Numbered from the stretch's first letter, positions 26,236 through 37,721 are shown. The stretch: 64,000 bases of DNA from G963668185 sp965237445 (GCA_965237445.1 OZ250142.1:2418001-2482000); one strand, 5' to 3'. Made by a program: numbers and translations. The notes: generated from the sequence alone by a model not told the origin.

Positions 26236-27498
26236 CTATCCCCCGTCTTGCCTGTGAGTCTCCAGCACCTCAAGAAAATCCTCGTAGCTGTACACCCCCG
26301 ATATGGTCCTCGCGAACGTTCCCACGTCAGGCAGAAGCTCGCGCAGCTCGCGCATCTCGCCGCCAATCGGGCTGACCGAGCCCGCGCTCTCCGCGTACTG
26401 GCTGAAGAACGCGAAGAACGCTTGGTTCAGCTTCCGGAGGCCGTATCCTCCGAGCCGCAGCCTCCACCAGCGGTCCTTCATGTACTGCTCGGCCTCTTCC
26501 ACTTTGCCCTCCGCTAGCAGCTCGTCTGTGCGGAGCCGTGTCTCCCGCAGGAACGTCGTGATCTGCGGATTTGCAACTTCGCCGGACTGGTAGCTGAAGG
26601 ACGACTCGTCAAGGTCGCCGCCCATTCTCTCGAACACCATGTCCCCGATCTCGCGGCCTGCAAGATCGGCGGCCGTCTCGTTAAGCGTCGTCATGTCTGG
26701 CGAGTCGTTGTAGTTCCAGCCAAGCGGACGAAAGAACCAGTGATTGTGAAACCACTCGTGGACAGCGACTCTGGCCACGGTACGAAGCGTGTTGCGGTCT
26801 CGAACAAGGGCCGGATAGGTCCCGATGCCCCCGAGGTTGATGATCAGGGCGGAGACCCCATGCTCCTCCTCTATCTCGCGCTCCAGTTGATCGCGCTCGA
26901 ACGGCTGCAGCCCCGTCTCCAGCCCGACAGTCCCCAGAAGGCGGATTTCGTCTCTGGCCGAGGTGACCAGCAACGTGGGCGTGCTGTCGAGCCGTATGTC
27001 CACGGGAGGCCATATCAGCCCAAGCGGCAGCCCGAAACCCAGCTCATGAAGTACGGCGCTAATCTCAGCCTCCAGCGCCTCTTCAGCCTCTGGACGGAGT
27101 CTGTTTCTGGTCTCCTTGAGTTCTTCCAGGTACTCCGTCGAGATCGGCGAGACCTTGCTGGCGCTCGCGTCCGCAATTGCGCCACGGGCTTCCAGCAGTC
27201 CCTCGACCCTCGCCTCTTCTTTGTGGAACCTACGCACCGTCAGCAGGTACTCGTCGAGCATGGCCAATCTCTCTTCCCTGGGCGGCCTGTGCCCAGGGCG
27301 CAGCTCGAAGAGCCAGTGGGTCCATTTGTCGGGCAGGTTCGAGATCTCGTAGTTGATGAATGAAAACAGGTACGGCGCCACATTCGCCTTGCCCGGCGTG
27401 AGGAACAGGGAGTCGGACTGCAGGTACAACATCGAGACGAGCATGACTAGGACGAAGCCCGTCCTCCCAAGCCATCCGAACCGCACGCCGGCGGTCAT
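26236..27498 (-). CDS. Predicted membrane-anchored zinc metalloprotease (HEWFH)
   Basis: The 420-residue protein starts with a hydrophobic segment (~11-28), then a long charged helical region. The motif VAVHEWFHNHW (His247-Glu248-x-x-His251) and NETAADLAGREIGD (Glu274, 23 residues on) fit a gluzincin zinc site of the HExxH...E type. I do not recognise a named family. Its start overlaps the stop of the MFS gene (ATGA), so it is translated with that transporter. The substrate is unknown; the catalytic part should face outside. Confidence 0.65.
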   Translation of the reverse strand: MTAGVRFGWLGRTGFVLVMLVSMLYLQSDSLFLTPGKANVAPYLFSFINYEISNLPDKWTHWLFELRPGHRPPREERLAMLDEYLLTVRRFHKEEARVEGLLEARGAIADASASKVSPISTEYLEELKETRNRLRPEAEEALEAEISAVLHELGFGLPLGLIWPPVDIRLDSTPTLLVTSARDEIRLLGTVGLETGLQPFERDQLEREIEEEHGVSALIINLGGIGTYPALVRDRNTLRTVARVAVHEWFHNHWFFRPLGWNYNDSPDMTTLNETAADLAGREIGDMVFERMGGDLDESSFSYQSGEVANPQITTFLRETRLRTDELLAEGKVEEAEQYMKDRWWRLRLGGYGLRKLNQAFFAFFSQYAESAGSVSPIGGEMRELRELLPDVGTFARTISGVYSYEDFLEVLETHRQDGG

Positions 27499-28823
27499 TT
27501 GACTGTGGCGGCGCTCTCCCGGTCTGCGTACCGGCCCGGTGAGGTCTCGTGAAGCCTGCCGATCAACAGGAACGGCAAGAGCGCGAGCGCTGCTCCCGCG
27601 ATGCCGACGCCGGTCAGGCCGAAGACATCCGCGATAATGCCCGCCAAGAGCGGCACACCCATGGAAAAGCCGTTGCCAAGGGTGTCGTTGGCCCCGATGG
27701 CACGACCTCGCTCATCAGGTGCTGTTGTGTCTGCCAGGATTGCGGTGGCCGCCACGTTTATCGAGGACCATCCGACGCCGACGAGGAAAAGACCGAATGT
27801 GATGATCGCGTACACCGGCGTCACGGGAACTAGCGCGGCGCCGCCTGCCGCGATAAAGAGGCCTAGGATCAGCATCGGCTTTCGCCCAACCCTGTCCGCC
27901 GCCCGGCCGAAGAATATCGAGAACGCGAACATACCCACGACGTGTAGCGCAACGGCCAGTGCTATTGCCCGGAGCGAGTAACCGCTGTCCGAAAGCACTA
28001 GCGGAGTCATGATCATCATCATGCTCATGCTCGACTGGGCAGACGCGAAGCAGAGGTACGCCACCTGCTTGGGTCGCTGCGCCAGAAACGACAGCAGGCC
28101 CACGCTGGTTCCTGGGGGCCTCGCCTCCTGCGAGTGACCGGGCCAGTACGTCGAAATCTCCATGGCTATCTGCTTCGGGTCCGGCCTCACCAGTAAGAAG
28201 CAAGCCAGCGCAGGTACCAGGGATATCGGCAGAATGAACCAGGACACAGCTATCGGGTCTACGTCTATGTTGGTCGACAGCCACTCGCCTCCGCTGACCA
28301 CCACCGGAGCAATGAACGCCCCGGCCACCGTGCCGGTGAGCACGAAGCCCAGGCCTTCCCCTCTTCTGGCGGGCGGGTACATGTCCGCCGCCGCTACCCT
28401 GATCTGCCGGCCTGCCCCCATTCCGACCCCAAGCACCACGATACCCACGATGTAAATGGCGAAGGAGTCGGCAAACAGCGAGACGCCAAGCAGTAACCCG
28501 CCGCCGAGGCCCAGGACCGCCGATGCGATCATCCCGAACTTGCGGCCGTACGTGTCGTTGAGCTTGCCAATTTGGTACGACACCAGCACTTGCGTCAGTG
28601 CTAGCAAAGTGCCCCCTAAGCCCGCAAGTCTGATGCTCCCGATGATCTTGGTCACCATCAGGGCGCTCAATGTGATGGCCATCTGGACTGAAGGACTCTG
28701 GAGCGCAAGCCCAAGCCCAATGAGCAACGTGTTGCGCCGCACAGCGGGCGGTACAGTCTCTACACCGTCGGCCGTTCTTGGGCGGACCGGGCTGGTGGAC
28801 CTTGTCAGGAACTTCAGATGCAA
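27495..28823 (-). CDS. MFS transporter
   Basis: The 442-residue protein has about twelve hydrophobic segments and the MFS loop motifs GKLNDTYGRKFG (after TM2) and GRAADRVGRKPML (after TM8), with an equivalent DERGRAIGAND near the end. This fits the drug/metabolite efflux type of major facilitator. It is followed by the metalloprotease with a 4-base overlap and preceded at 60 bases by the LLM oxidoreductase on the same strand. The substrate cannot be read from the sequence. Confidence 0.88.
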   Translation of the reverse strand: MHLKFLTRSTSPVRPRTADGVETVPPAVRRNTLLIGLGLALQSPSVQMAITLSALMVTKIIGSIRLAGLGGTLLALTQVLVSYQIGKLNDTYGRKFGMIASAVLGLGGGLLLGVSLFADSFAIYIVGIVVLGVGMGAGRQIRVAAADMYPPARRGEGLGFVLTGTVAGAFIAPVVVSGGEWLSTNIDVDPIAVSWFILPISLVPALACFLLVRPDPKQIAMEISTYWPGHSQEARPPGTSVGLLSFLAQRPKQVAYLCFASAQSSMSMMMIMTPLVLSDSGYSLRAIALAVALHVVGMFAFSIFFGRAADRVGRKPMLILGLFIAAGGAALVPVTPVYAIITFGLFLVGVGWSSINVAATAILADTTAPDERGRAIGANDTLGNGFSMGVPLLAGIIADVFGLTGVGIAGAALALLPFLLIGRLHETSPGRYADRESAATVK

Positions 28824-28883
28824 CTCCTCAAAGGTCTGCGGTGATGCTTCTCAGGCTCATTCCGGCGGATTGGAGCAGGAGCT

Positions 28884-29966
28884 TCATCCCAGGTCGTCCA
28901 GAAGTGGCATGACCTCTTCGGCCAACAGCTTCATCGACCGTTCCCACTTGTCCTTTGGCTTCCACTCGTGCCCCATGGCCAGCAGCACGCCGAACCCGCC
29001 GACCTCCTCGTAGGCACTGCGAACTTGCGCCGCAACCTCTTCAGGACTGCCAACGATCCAGATGTTCTCCATGAAGTACTCTGGAGTGAGCTCGGAGTCG
29101 GGCATGCTCGGGTCTACCTTGAAGATCGGCCTGCGGTTGCTGAATTTCATCAGGTTCATCCAGTACTGCATGTAATCTCGCGCCAGCACGCCTTCCAGCG
29201 CGTCCTGTCGGGCCTGCTCCGTCGTCTCCGCCACGTACACCTCCCGTGCGATGCGCCATAACGACCGGTCCGCTTGCCTCCCCGCGGCCTTGGCTCCCTT
29301 CTCCACCGAGTCCCAGTGCCCCTTCACAGTGCTTATGGGGATGAAGTTCACGCTCATGGGCATCCAGCCGCGCGCGCCGGCCAGAAGCAGCGTGTCCGAA
29401 TTGGGCGATACGCCCGCTACACCAATGGGTGGATGCGGTTTCTGGTACGGCCCCAGGTGCCACCTCAGGCCGATCTCCTCGACTGGCTCCGGGATGGTGC
29501 CCCTCCATCGCGGGTGCTCGTAAAGTCCAGGCTTTGGGTCTTTCCAGAGCTCGATTATCAGGTCCACCGCTTCCCTGGTCAGGGCCCGCTGGTCGACCTT
29601 GTTCGGGTCGAAGTCGAAGAGCTCCTGGTCTCCGGGCGTCGAACTGGATCCGACGCCCCAGTAGAAGCGCCCTTTGGCCATGTGGTCCAGTTGCGCGATC
29701 CTATGGGCGAGCATGAACGGATTGTGGTTGGGCATGCACGACACGCCGGTGCCCAGGATGATGTTCTCGGTCATTGCCAGCGCTTGGGCGATGAACAGAT
29801 CGGGAGCCGGTATGTTCTCCCACTCGAAGGTCAGGTGCTCGCCGATCCACGCCTCGTCGTAGCCGAGCTTGTCCAGCAGGACGATCTGTTCCAGGTCGCT
29901 GTGAATAGTCTCGGTGAAGTTGTGCCCGGGAGGATGCAGAGGCATCGTAAAGTAACCGAGTTTCAA
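28884..29966 (-). CDS. LLM-class flavin-dependent oxidoreductase (luciferase-like)
   Basis: The ~360-residue product has the bacterial luciferase/F420 or FMN oxidoreductase pattern: KLGYFTMPLHPP, LDKLGYDEAWIGEHL, LGTGVSCMPNHNPFMLA, GRFYWGVGSSS, and PIGVAGVSPNSDTLLLAGARGW, with IVGSPEEVAAQVR near the C-terminus. Such enzymes oxidise small organics, including sulfonates and terpenes, with reduced flavin. The start chosen is TTG at 29966 with GAGGAG before it, since the family N-terminus KLGYF follows at once; the longer ORF to 30125 has no homology. It lies between two MFS genes on the minus strand. Confidence 0.9.
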   Translation of the reverse strand: MKLGYFTMPLHPPGHNFTETIHSDLEQIVLLDKLGYDEAWIGEHLTFEWENIPAPDLFIAQALAMTENIILGTGVSCMPNHNPFMLAHRIAQLDHMAKGRFYWGVGSSSTPGDQELFDFDPNKVDQRALTREAVDLIIELWKDPKPGLYEHPRWRGTIPEPVEEIGLRWHLGPYQKPHPPIGVAGVSPNSDTLLLAGARGWMPMSVNFIPISTVKGHWDSVEKGAKAAGRQADRSLWRIAREVYVAETTEQARQDALEGVLARDYMQYWMNLMKFSNRRPIFKVDPSMPDSELTPEYFMENIWIVGSPEEVAAQVRSAYEEVGGFGVLLAMGHEWKPKDKWERSMKLLAEEVMPLLDDLG

Positions 29967-30030
29967 GGTGACTCCTCTGTGTGACCTCGCAGCCAGGCAC
30001 ACGGGCCAGGCGGGAATGAGTGCGTAGCGA

Positions 30031-31353
30031 TTATGGTAGCCGACCCTTGCCTGTGCGGGCGACCCTTGCGGCCGGTCTTGGCTCCGGCGGCTTGGGACGC
30101 CGTACAGTTGTGACCAGCAGTGCACCGCCCGCGCTGAGTCCCGCGAAGGCCATGAACGGGACCAGGTAGCTTCCCTGCACGTCGTAAGCGTAGCCTGTGA
30201 GAATGGGGGCGACGATCATCGCAAGGTTGGTGGGCATCTGGGAAAGCCCCATAATCGTCGCGAACGATCGCCTGCCGAAGTAATCGCCCCGTATCGTCGT
30301 CAATAGCGGGATCCGCCCTCCGATGGCAATGCCGTACAGAATCGCGTACGGGTACGCGAGCGCGACCGTGTCCGCCTTGGCAAGAATCACGAGCGATGCC
30401 GCCTGGATAAGCAGGAGCACAGACAGCATGGGCGGCTTCGGCAGCCTGTCGGCCAGAAACCCCGCTGCCATCTGCGCTGGCATGGCGAACACTGTGGACC
30501 ACATGACGATGGTGGCTGCTCCTGTCAGGCTCATTCCCAGGTCAACTAGCTTCGGCGAAAGGTGCAGGGACAGGCTCACGATTGAAGCCGTCGAGGAGAG
30601 GTGGACCACAGTCAGGATCCAGAAGGCCCGCGTTCTGAGCGCTTGCCTGGGAGTAAAGTCGACTTCGCCGTCCGCATCCCCTTTGGTCGAACTCCGTTCC
30701 CTTCCGAAGTCCGGGCCGTCCGGACGCTCTCCTCGGTCCTCCGGCCGGTTGCTGAGTGACTTGAACACCGGAATCACAGTCAGCAACAGTGCTGCGCCTA
30801 TGCCGGTCATCGCTATGCTGAAGCCGTGGGACTGGATACCAAGCGCGAGAACAGGCACCAGCAACCCGCCGAAGTGGACTCCCATCATGGCGGTGGCCAT
30901 GGCCTTGCTCCGGTGTCGGACGAACCAGTTGTTGACCATCGAGATGACCGCGAGCCATCCCCCGAGACTCGAGCCGATCGTGACGAGAAAGAACGCCGCG
31001 TAGAAGTGCCATAGCTCCGTTACTCGCGCAGCCAGCAGGAAGCCCACGGCCATCGTGGTGAATCCGATCATGATCATAGTGCGGTTTCCGAAACGGTCCA
31101 CAAGGAACCCTTCCATAGGGCCGATAATGGCTCCCTGCACTCTAGCCAGGGAAAAAGCTCCCGACAGGGCCGTGCGGCTCCAACCGAACCTCGTCTCTAG
31201 TGCCACAAGGTACGTCCCGACCCCCATGAATGTCGTCACGGACATTAAAGTGAGCAGGAACATGGAGACGCCTACGATTCTCCAGCCGAAGAAGCCGCGC
31301 AGCTGCTCGATGCCCAGAGACATGCCGGATGGGTCAGGCGTCGGTTTCGTCAT
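30031..31353 (-). CDS. MFS transporter (oxalate/formate or monocarboxylate type)
   Basis: The 440-residue protein has two sets of six hydrophobic segments with a charged central loop (~195-235, rich in Asp, Arg and Pro). The opening FFGWRIVGVSMFLLTLMS, the pattern GWSRTALSGAFSLARV and GFLVDRFGNR fit the monocarboxylate/OFA branch of MFS. Its start is divergent from the thiamine-diphosphate genes beginning at 31537, so the two sides may share control. Uptake of a carboxylate or sulfonate is an inference from its neighbours. Confidence 0.87.
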   Translation of the reverse strand: MTKPTPDPSGMSLGIEQLRGFFGWRIVGVSMFLLTLMSVTTFMGVGTYLVALETRFGWSRTALSGAFSLARVQGAIIGPMEGFLVDRFGNRTMIMIGFTTMAVGFLLAARVTELWHFYAAFFLVTIGSSLGGWLAVISMVNNWFVRHRSKAMATAMMGVHFGGLLVPVLALGIQSHGFSIAMTGIGAALLLTVIPVFKSLSNRPEDRGERPDGPDFGRERSSTKGDADGEVDFTPRQALRTRAFWILTVVHLSSTASIVSLSLHLSPKLVDLGMSLTGAATIVMWSTVFAMPAQMAAGFLADRLPKPPMLSVLLLIQAASLVILAKADTVALAYPYAILYGIAIGGRIPLLTTIRGDYFGRRSFATIMGLSQMPTNLAMIVAPILTGYAYDVQGSYLVPFMAFAGLSAGGALLVTTVRRPKPPEPRPAARVARTGKGRLP

Positions 31354-31536
31354 TCTGGCGAGGATTGTACCAAGAGCCCTTCAGGTTGAAGCAGCCTCTC
31401 TACAAGCCTATAATCAGCAGATATTGAGGCTTCGGCAGGCTCGCCTTGACGCATCGCCTTCGAGCCGCAGCATCGTTTCTGCTTCGATACCCTGCGGCAG
31501 AGCCTTTCAGTCCAGCAGACACGCGGAGGAAACGAC

Positions 31537-32091
31537 ATGACCACGCAGCCCGCTCTCCTCAACCCGATGACGGTTCTGGAACAGTTCAAGAAGAACGGCG
31601 TCACGCACGTCGTCTATCTCCCGGACAGCGAGACCAACCACCTGTTCATCGCCATGGAGAACGACCCCGCTATCGACGTTATCCCCGTAGCCCGCGAGGC
31701 CGAGACTATGGCAATTGCGGCCGGGCTGATCGTTGGAGGCAAGCACCCTGTGTGCCTGCTGCAAAACACCGGCATGTTTGAGTCCGGCGACTCGATACGG
31801 GGACTTGGGCTGGACGTCAATCTGCCCGTGGTGATGGTCATCGGGTACAGGGGCTGGACGCGCCACGGCAACACGCCCGACTCGGCGGCACGGTTCACCG
31901 AGCCCTTCCTGCACGCATTCGGCATCAACTACTACCTCGTCGAGGACGATGCGGACGCCGACAGGTTCACGATCGCGTTCGATGAGGCCAGGGCGCAGAA
32001 CCGTCCGGTAGCCGTGCTCGTGGGAGACGAGTACCACGGGTTCAACAGGCCGGACCTGGACCAGGTGAGAGAAGAAATCTCGCGGCAGTAG
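31537..32091 (+). CDS. Thiamine-diphosphate enzyme, N-terminal (Pyr) subunit, sulfopyruvate/phosphonopyruvate decarboxylase alpha-like
   Basis: The 184-residue product is a stand-alone TPP pyrimidine-binding domain: VLEQFKKNGVTHVVYLPDS, VAREAETMAIAAGLIVGG with the catalytic glutamate, LLQNTGMFESGDSIRGL and VMVIGYRGW. In ComDE-type sulfopyruvate decarboxylase this alpha chain pairs with a separate beta chain, and two beta-like chains follow here. AGGAAACGAC precedes ATG 31537. The substrate could be sulfopyruvate, phosphonopyruvate or another 2-oxo acid; nothing in the sequence decides. Confidence 0.82.
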   Translation: MTTQPALLNPMTVLEQFKKNGVTHVVYLPDSETNHLFIAMENDPAIDVIPVAREAETMAIAAGLIVGGKHPVCLLQNTGMFESGDSIRGLGLDVNLPVVMVIGYRGWTRHGNTPDSAARFTEPFLHAFGINYYLVEDDADADRFTIAFDEARAQNRPVAVLVGDEYHGFNRPDLDQVREEISRQ

Positions 32092-32155
32092 GCCTGAGCC
32101 GCTTGCCACAGGCCCAAAATACGCCAAGTCCCAAGAGACTCCAAGGAAGGTACAC

Positions 32156-32740
32156 ATGATCAGGAACAGCGATCTGATGGAGGTCCTATCCACACACCGG
32201 GGAAATGCGGTGGTGATGAGCACCATGACCGCCACACGTACCTGGACGGCCGCTAGCGACACGGAAGCGCTGGACTTCCCTTTGGGCGGTGCCATGGGCA
32301 AGACTTCCTCCGTCGCGCTGGGCCTTGCATTGGCCCAGCCGGATAGGAAGATCATCGTTCTGGACGGAGACGGCAGCCTGGAGATGAACCTCGGAACGCT
32401 GGCCACCATCGCCGGCAAGGCCCCGAGCAACCTGTACCACTTCGTCATGGAGAACGGCGTGTACGCAGTCACTGGCGGACAGCCGATCCCGGGCAAGGAC
32501 AAAGTCTCCTTCTCCGAGATGGCCAGGGGCGCCGGTTACGCTTCCGCATACGAGTTCGACGATCTGGAAGATTTTGCGTTGAGGATTGGTGACATACTCG
32601 CTGAGGACGGCCCCGTCTTTGTCACCATCAAGGCGGTGCCTGAGGTTCAGAACGAGCCAATTGGCCGCCGCGTGAGACCTACCGGACAGCGGCCTACCTC
32701 AGTCGCAATCTCGGACTTGCGGAAGGCGCTCGGTACCTAG
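32156..32740 (+). CDS. Thiamine-diphosphate enzyme, C-terminal (PP) subunit, beta-like, first copy
   Basis: The 194-residue product is a TPP diphosphate-binding domain. It shows LGGAMGKTSSVALGLALAQP, the Mg/TPP motif VLDGDGSLEMNLGTLATI (GDG...N) and HFVMENGVYAVTGGQP. It has no Pyr domain and must pair with the product of 31537-32091. AGGAAGG lies 6-12 bases before ATG 32156. A paralogue follows 15 bases after its stop. Confidence 0.82.
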   Translation: MIRNSDLMEVLSTHRGNAVVMSTMTATRTWTAASDTEALDFPLGGAMGKTSSVALGLALAQPDRKIIVLDGDGSLEMNLGTLATIAGKAPSNLYHFVMENGVYAVTGGQPIPGKDKVSFSEMARGAGYASAYEFDDLEDFALRIGDILAEDGPVFVTIKAVPEVQNEPIGRRVRPTGQRPTSVAISDLRKALGT

Positions 32741-32755
32741 TCGGCCGCCCGTCCG

Positions 32756-33334
32756 ATGATGGAACTTGAGAGCGCGCTCGAACTGATCGAACGACACCGT
32801 GGCGACGCCATAGTGATCGCCTGCCAGGAGAGCAGGCATGCATGGGAAGAGACCAGCGGCAGCCCGCATTTGGATATTCCGTTTGCGGGGTGTATGGGCA
32901 AGGGTTCATCGCTGGGCCTCGGCATCGCCCTCGCCCGCCCCGAACGAAAAGTCATCGTTCTGGACGGCGACGGCAGCCTTCTAATGAATCTCGGCGGCTT
33001 GGCTACCATTGCCGGGAAGTCGCCGCCCAACTATTACCACTTCGTGGTAGAGAACGGGATTTACGCGGGGACCGGAGGGCAGCCCATTCCCAATCACGGT
33101 GGCATTGGGTTTGCGGGCATGGCCAAAGCGGCCGGATACAACTTCGCGTATGACTTCGACGACTTGGAAGACTTTGCGTTGCATGTAGGCGAAGCCATAT
33201 CCGCCAATGGCCCAGTCTTCGCTTCGCTGCGAGTGCGGCCAATGCCTGAGATCAGGCCTATGAGTCGCAGGCCGAGAGGACGCAGGCTGCGAGATGGCCT
33301 GGAATCTGTCAGGGATGTGCTTGCCCAAGAATAG
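32756..33334 (+). CDS. Thiamine-diphosphate enzyme, C-terminal (PP) subunit, beta-like, second copy
   Basis: The 192-residue product is a paralogue of the preceding subunit: FAGCMGKGSSLGLGIALARP, LDGDGSLLMNLGGLATIAG and HFVVENGIYAGTGGQP keep the TPP/Mg site, while its N-terminus (CQESRHAWEETSGSP) differs where substrate would bind. Two beta chains with one alpha chain suggest alternative enzymes sharing a subunit, or a mixed complex. Confidence 0.8.
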   Translation: MMELESALELIERHRGDAIVIACQESRHAWEETSGSPHLDIPFAGCMGKGSSLGLGIALARPERKVIVLDGDGSLLMNLGGLATIAGKSPPNYYHFVVENGIYAGTGGQPIPNHGGIGFAGMAKAAGYNFAYDFDDLEDFALHVGEAISANGPVFASLRVRPMPEIRPMSRRPRGRRLRDGLESVRDVLAQE

Positions 33335-33485
33335 GCCTACAGGGTTACCTCTATTCTTCCGCCACATTCAGGCTGACATTACGAAAACCCCTACTGTCCC
33401 CTGCCCATGCTCTTTGGCACGTTGAGCTTTGGCCTTTCCCCTTCCGGCCACGCCAGTTAGGATGGAATGAACGCTGGAGGCATCT

Positions 33486-34976
33486 ATGTCACAGAAAAGC
33501 TATGTGGGCACAACAAACGCACCTGAGTTCCCGGGCAACCTGGAGTGGCTCAACAGCGACAGGCCAATCACATTGCAGGAGTTGCGGGGCAAAATCGTTC
33601 TCCTGGACTTCTGGACTTACTGCTGAATCAACTGCATGCACGCACTTCCGCAGTTGCGGAAGCTGGAGCAGAAGTACAGCGGGGAACTCTTCGTCATAGG
33701 AGTGCACTCCGCCAAGTTCATGGCTGAAAAGGCTACGGAGAATGTGCGCCAGGCAATTCTCCGCTACGACCTTGAGCATCCGGTCGTGAACGACGCCGAC
33801 TTCCAGATATGGCAGCAGTACGCCGCCCGTGCGTGGCCCACATTCATGTTCATTGATCCGCAAGGAAAGATCATCGGCCGCCACGAGGGTGAGATCCCGT
33901 ACGACGCCATGGATCGCGTCCTGGGCGAGATGGTCTCGCAGTTCGACTCGACGGGCCTTATCGACCGCCGCACCATCCCCTTAACACTTGAGAAGAAGAA
34001 AGAGACGGGTCGTCCCCTCTCGTTTCCCGGAAAAGTGCTCGCGGACGGGCCATCCGGCAGGCTGTTCGTGGCCGATTCCAACCACAACCGCGTGGTAGTG
34101 TCGACTCTGGACGGCTGTGTAACCGGCATAGTTGGCTCAGGCGAGGCCGGAATGTCGGACGGCGGCTTTAACTCAGCTACTTTCCACGATCCGCAGGGCC
34201 TTGCAGTCGATGGCGATACGCTATTTGTGGCCGACACGAAGAACCACGCGGTTCGAGTAGTAAACTTGGCAGAGCAAACAGTGGGAACCGCCGCTGGTAC
34301 CGGGCAGCAGGCCACCCGCTTTCATTCAGGCGGGCCGGGGCTCGAGACAAGCCTGGCCTCGCCTTGGGACTTGGAACTGCACGGGTCCAATCTGCACATT
34401 GCCATGGCTGGTTTCCATCAGCTATGGAAGATGGACAGGGCCACCTGCGAGGTGCGCCCTCACGCCGGCAACGGCCGGGAAAACATCGACGACGGTCCTT
34501 TGAAGTACGCTCAGTTGGCGCAGCCCAGCGGCATTGTCACAGACGGTGACCTGCTCTACTTCACCGACAGCGAGACCAGCGCCATCCGATCGGCGGACCT
34601 GGATCCAAACGGACGGGTGAAGACCATCGTCGGTGTCGATCTCTTCCAGTTTGGAGATCTGGACGGCGTAGGCGACGCTGTGCGTCTGCAGCATCCCATC
34701 GGCATATGCATGTGGGAAGACGTGCTCCTGATTACTGACACCTACAACAATAAGATCAAAAAGGTCTATCCACACTCCCGCCGAGTAGAGTCATTCATCG
34801 GCAGCGGTGAGACTGGCGACAGCGACGGCGGCCGTTCCGAGGCCAGCTTTCACGAGCCCGCGGGGCTGAGCGCGGCGAATGGGAGCCTGTACATTGCGGA
34901 CACGAACAACCACTCTATCCGCGTCGCAGATTTGCTCACAGGTCGTGTCACTACTCTGGAGATGACAGGCCTGTAA
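33486..34976 (+). CDS. NHLRC2-like thioredoxin/NHL-repeat protein, predicted selenoprotein
   Basis: ATG 33486 with GGAGG upstream opens a frame that runs through one TGA (33624-33626) to the TAA at 34974-34976, 496 codons in all. Residues ~1-150 form a thioredoxin-like domain, IVLLDFWTYC-(TGA)-INCMHALPQLRKL. Relatives such as NHLRC2 read TyrCysCysIleAsnCys here, so the TGA replaces the second cysteine and is read as selenocysteine 47, giving Cys46-Sec47-Ile-Asn-Cys50. Residues ~175-496 form NHL repeats (LFVADSNHNRVVV, LFVADTKNHAVRVV, LYIADTNNHSIRVA), a beta-propeller. A hairpin of SECIS type begins 19 bases after the TGA. Conventional calling would start at ATG 33636 and lose the redox centre. 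The DUF255 gene follows 17 bases later. Confidence 0.88.
33645..33662 (+). promoter_or_regulatory. Candidate bacterial SECIS hairpin of the NHLRC2-like gene
   Basis: CTTCCGC and GCGGAAG form a perfect 7-bp stem around loop AGTT. The loop starts 25 bases after the TGA, within the 16-37 base range described for bacterial SECIS elements, and has a G in its first two positions followed by U. Confidence 0.75.
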
Positions 34977-34993
34977 GCCGGTCTGCCCTAAAG

Positions 34994-37036
<2,043 letters not shown>

Positions 37037-37118
37037 TCGACTTGGATTCGGCCATATCCGGCCGTTGTTGTTACAGCATCGACCACTCTTTCGTCATTCA
37101 GCAACCGTGAGCTCCTAG

Positions 37119-37511
37119 ATGACCCTCAGCGCGCTCACCACCCTGCTTCTCGTAGGTCTCGGAGGCTTCGTTGGATCGGTTTTACGCTACGGTGCCGGAG
37201 AGTGGATTCAAAAGCTGTCAGGCGACTCCGTGCTCCCGTTCGGGACGCTATTCGTTAACGTGGCCGGCTGCCTCACAATCGGCGTACTGGCAGGACTTTC
37301 CGAATCGCGGGAACTACTCTCTGAGGACGCGAGGAACTTCCTGTTTGCTGGCGTCTTGGGCGGGTTCACCACGTTCTCCGCTTTCGGATATCAAACGCTG
37401 ATACTGCTGCGCGACGGCCACACGTCAATGGCAGTAGCTAACGTTGGATTGCAACTCGCGCTCGGCCTTGGCGCCGCAGCGGGCGGCTACTTGGCCGCCC
37501 GCGCCGTGTAG
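37119..37511 (+). CDS. crcB: Fluoride channel CrcB/FluC
   Basis: The 130-residue protein has four hydrophobic helices and the FluC signatures GGFVGSVLRYGAGEW, PFGTLFVNVAGCLTIGVLAG (with the pore asparagine) and GVLGGFTTFSAFGYQT (the TTFS/Phe-box region). It dimerises in the membrane and exports fluoride. A fluoride riboswitch was looked for in the 82-base gap upstream and not recognised. Confidence 0.95.
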   Translation: MTLSALTTLLLVGLGGFVGSVLRYGAGEWIQKLSGDSVLPFGTLFVNVAGCLTIGVLAGLSESRELLSEDARNFLFAGVLGGFTTFSAFGYQTLILLRDGHTSMAVANVGLQLALGLGAAAGGYLAARAV

Positions 37512-37721
37512 TCTGCCTGCGTCTGGCCGCTGGCTCCTGGACTTCGGTGTCGTAGACTGTCTTGCCGTCACGCCATGTCGGGACCGAGCCAGTAACCGCA
37601 AAAGCTCGCCGCCGTGCCTTGATCGCCGTCGTGCCTTGATCGCTGCCCGCCGCTAAGCAGCTAAAGCCGCGATCGCGTCCCGCTCGACCCTATCAGAGTC
37701 TGCTTGCCTGCGGCCTTGGAA

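Noticed and set aside
37037..37118. Fluoride riboswitch before crcB
   Set aside because: The short gap does not show the conserved riboswitch core or its pseudoknot pairing.
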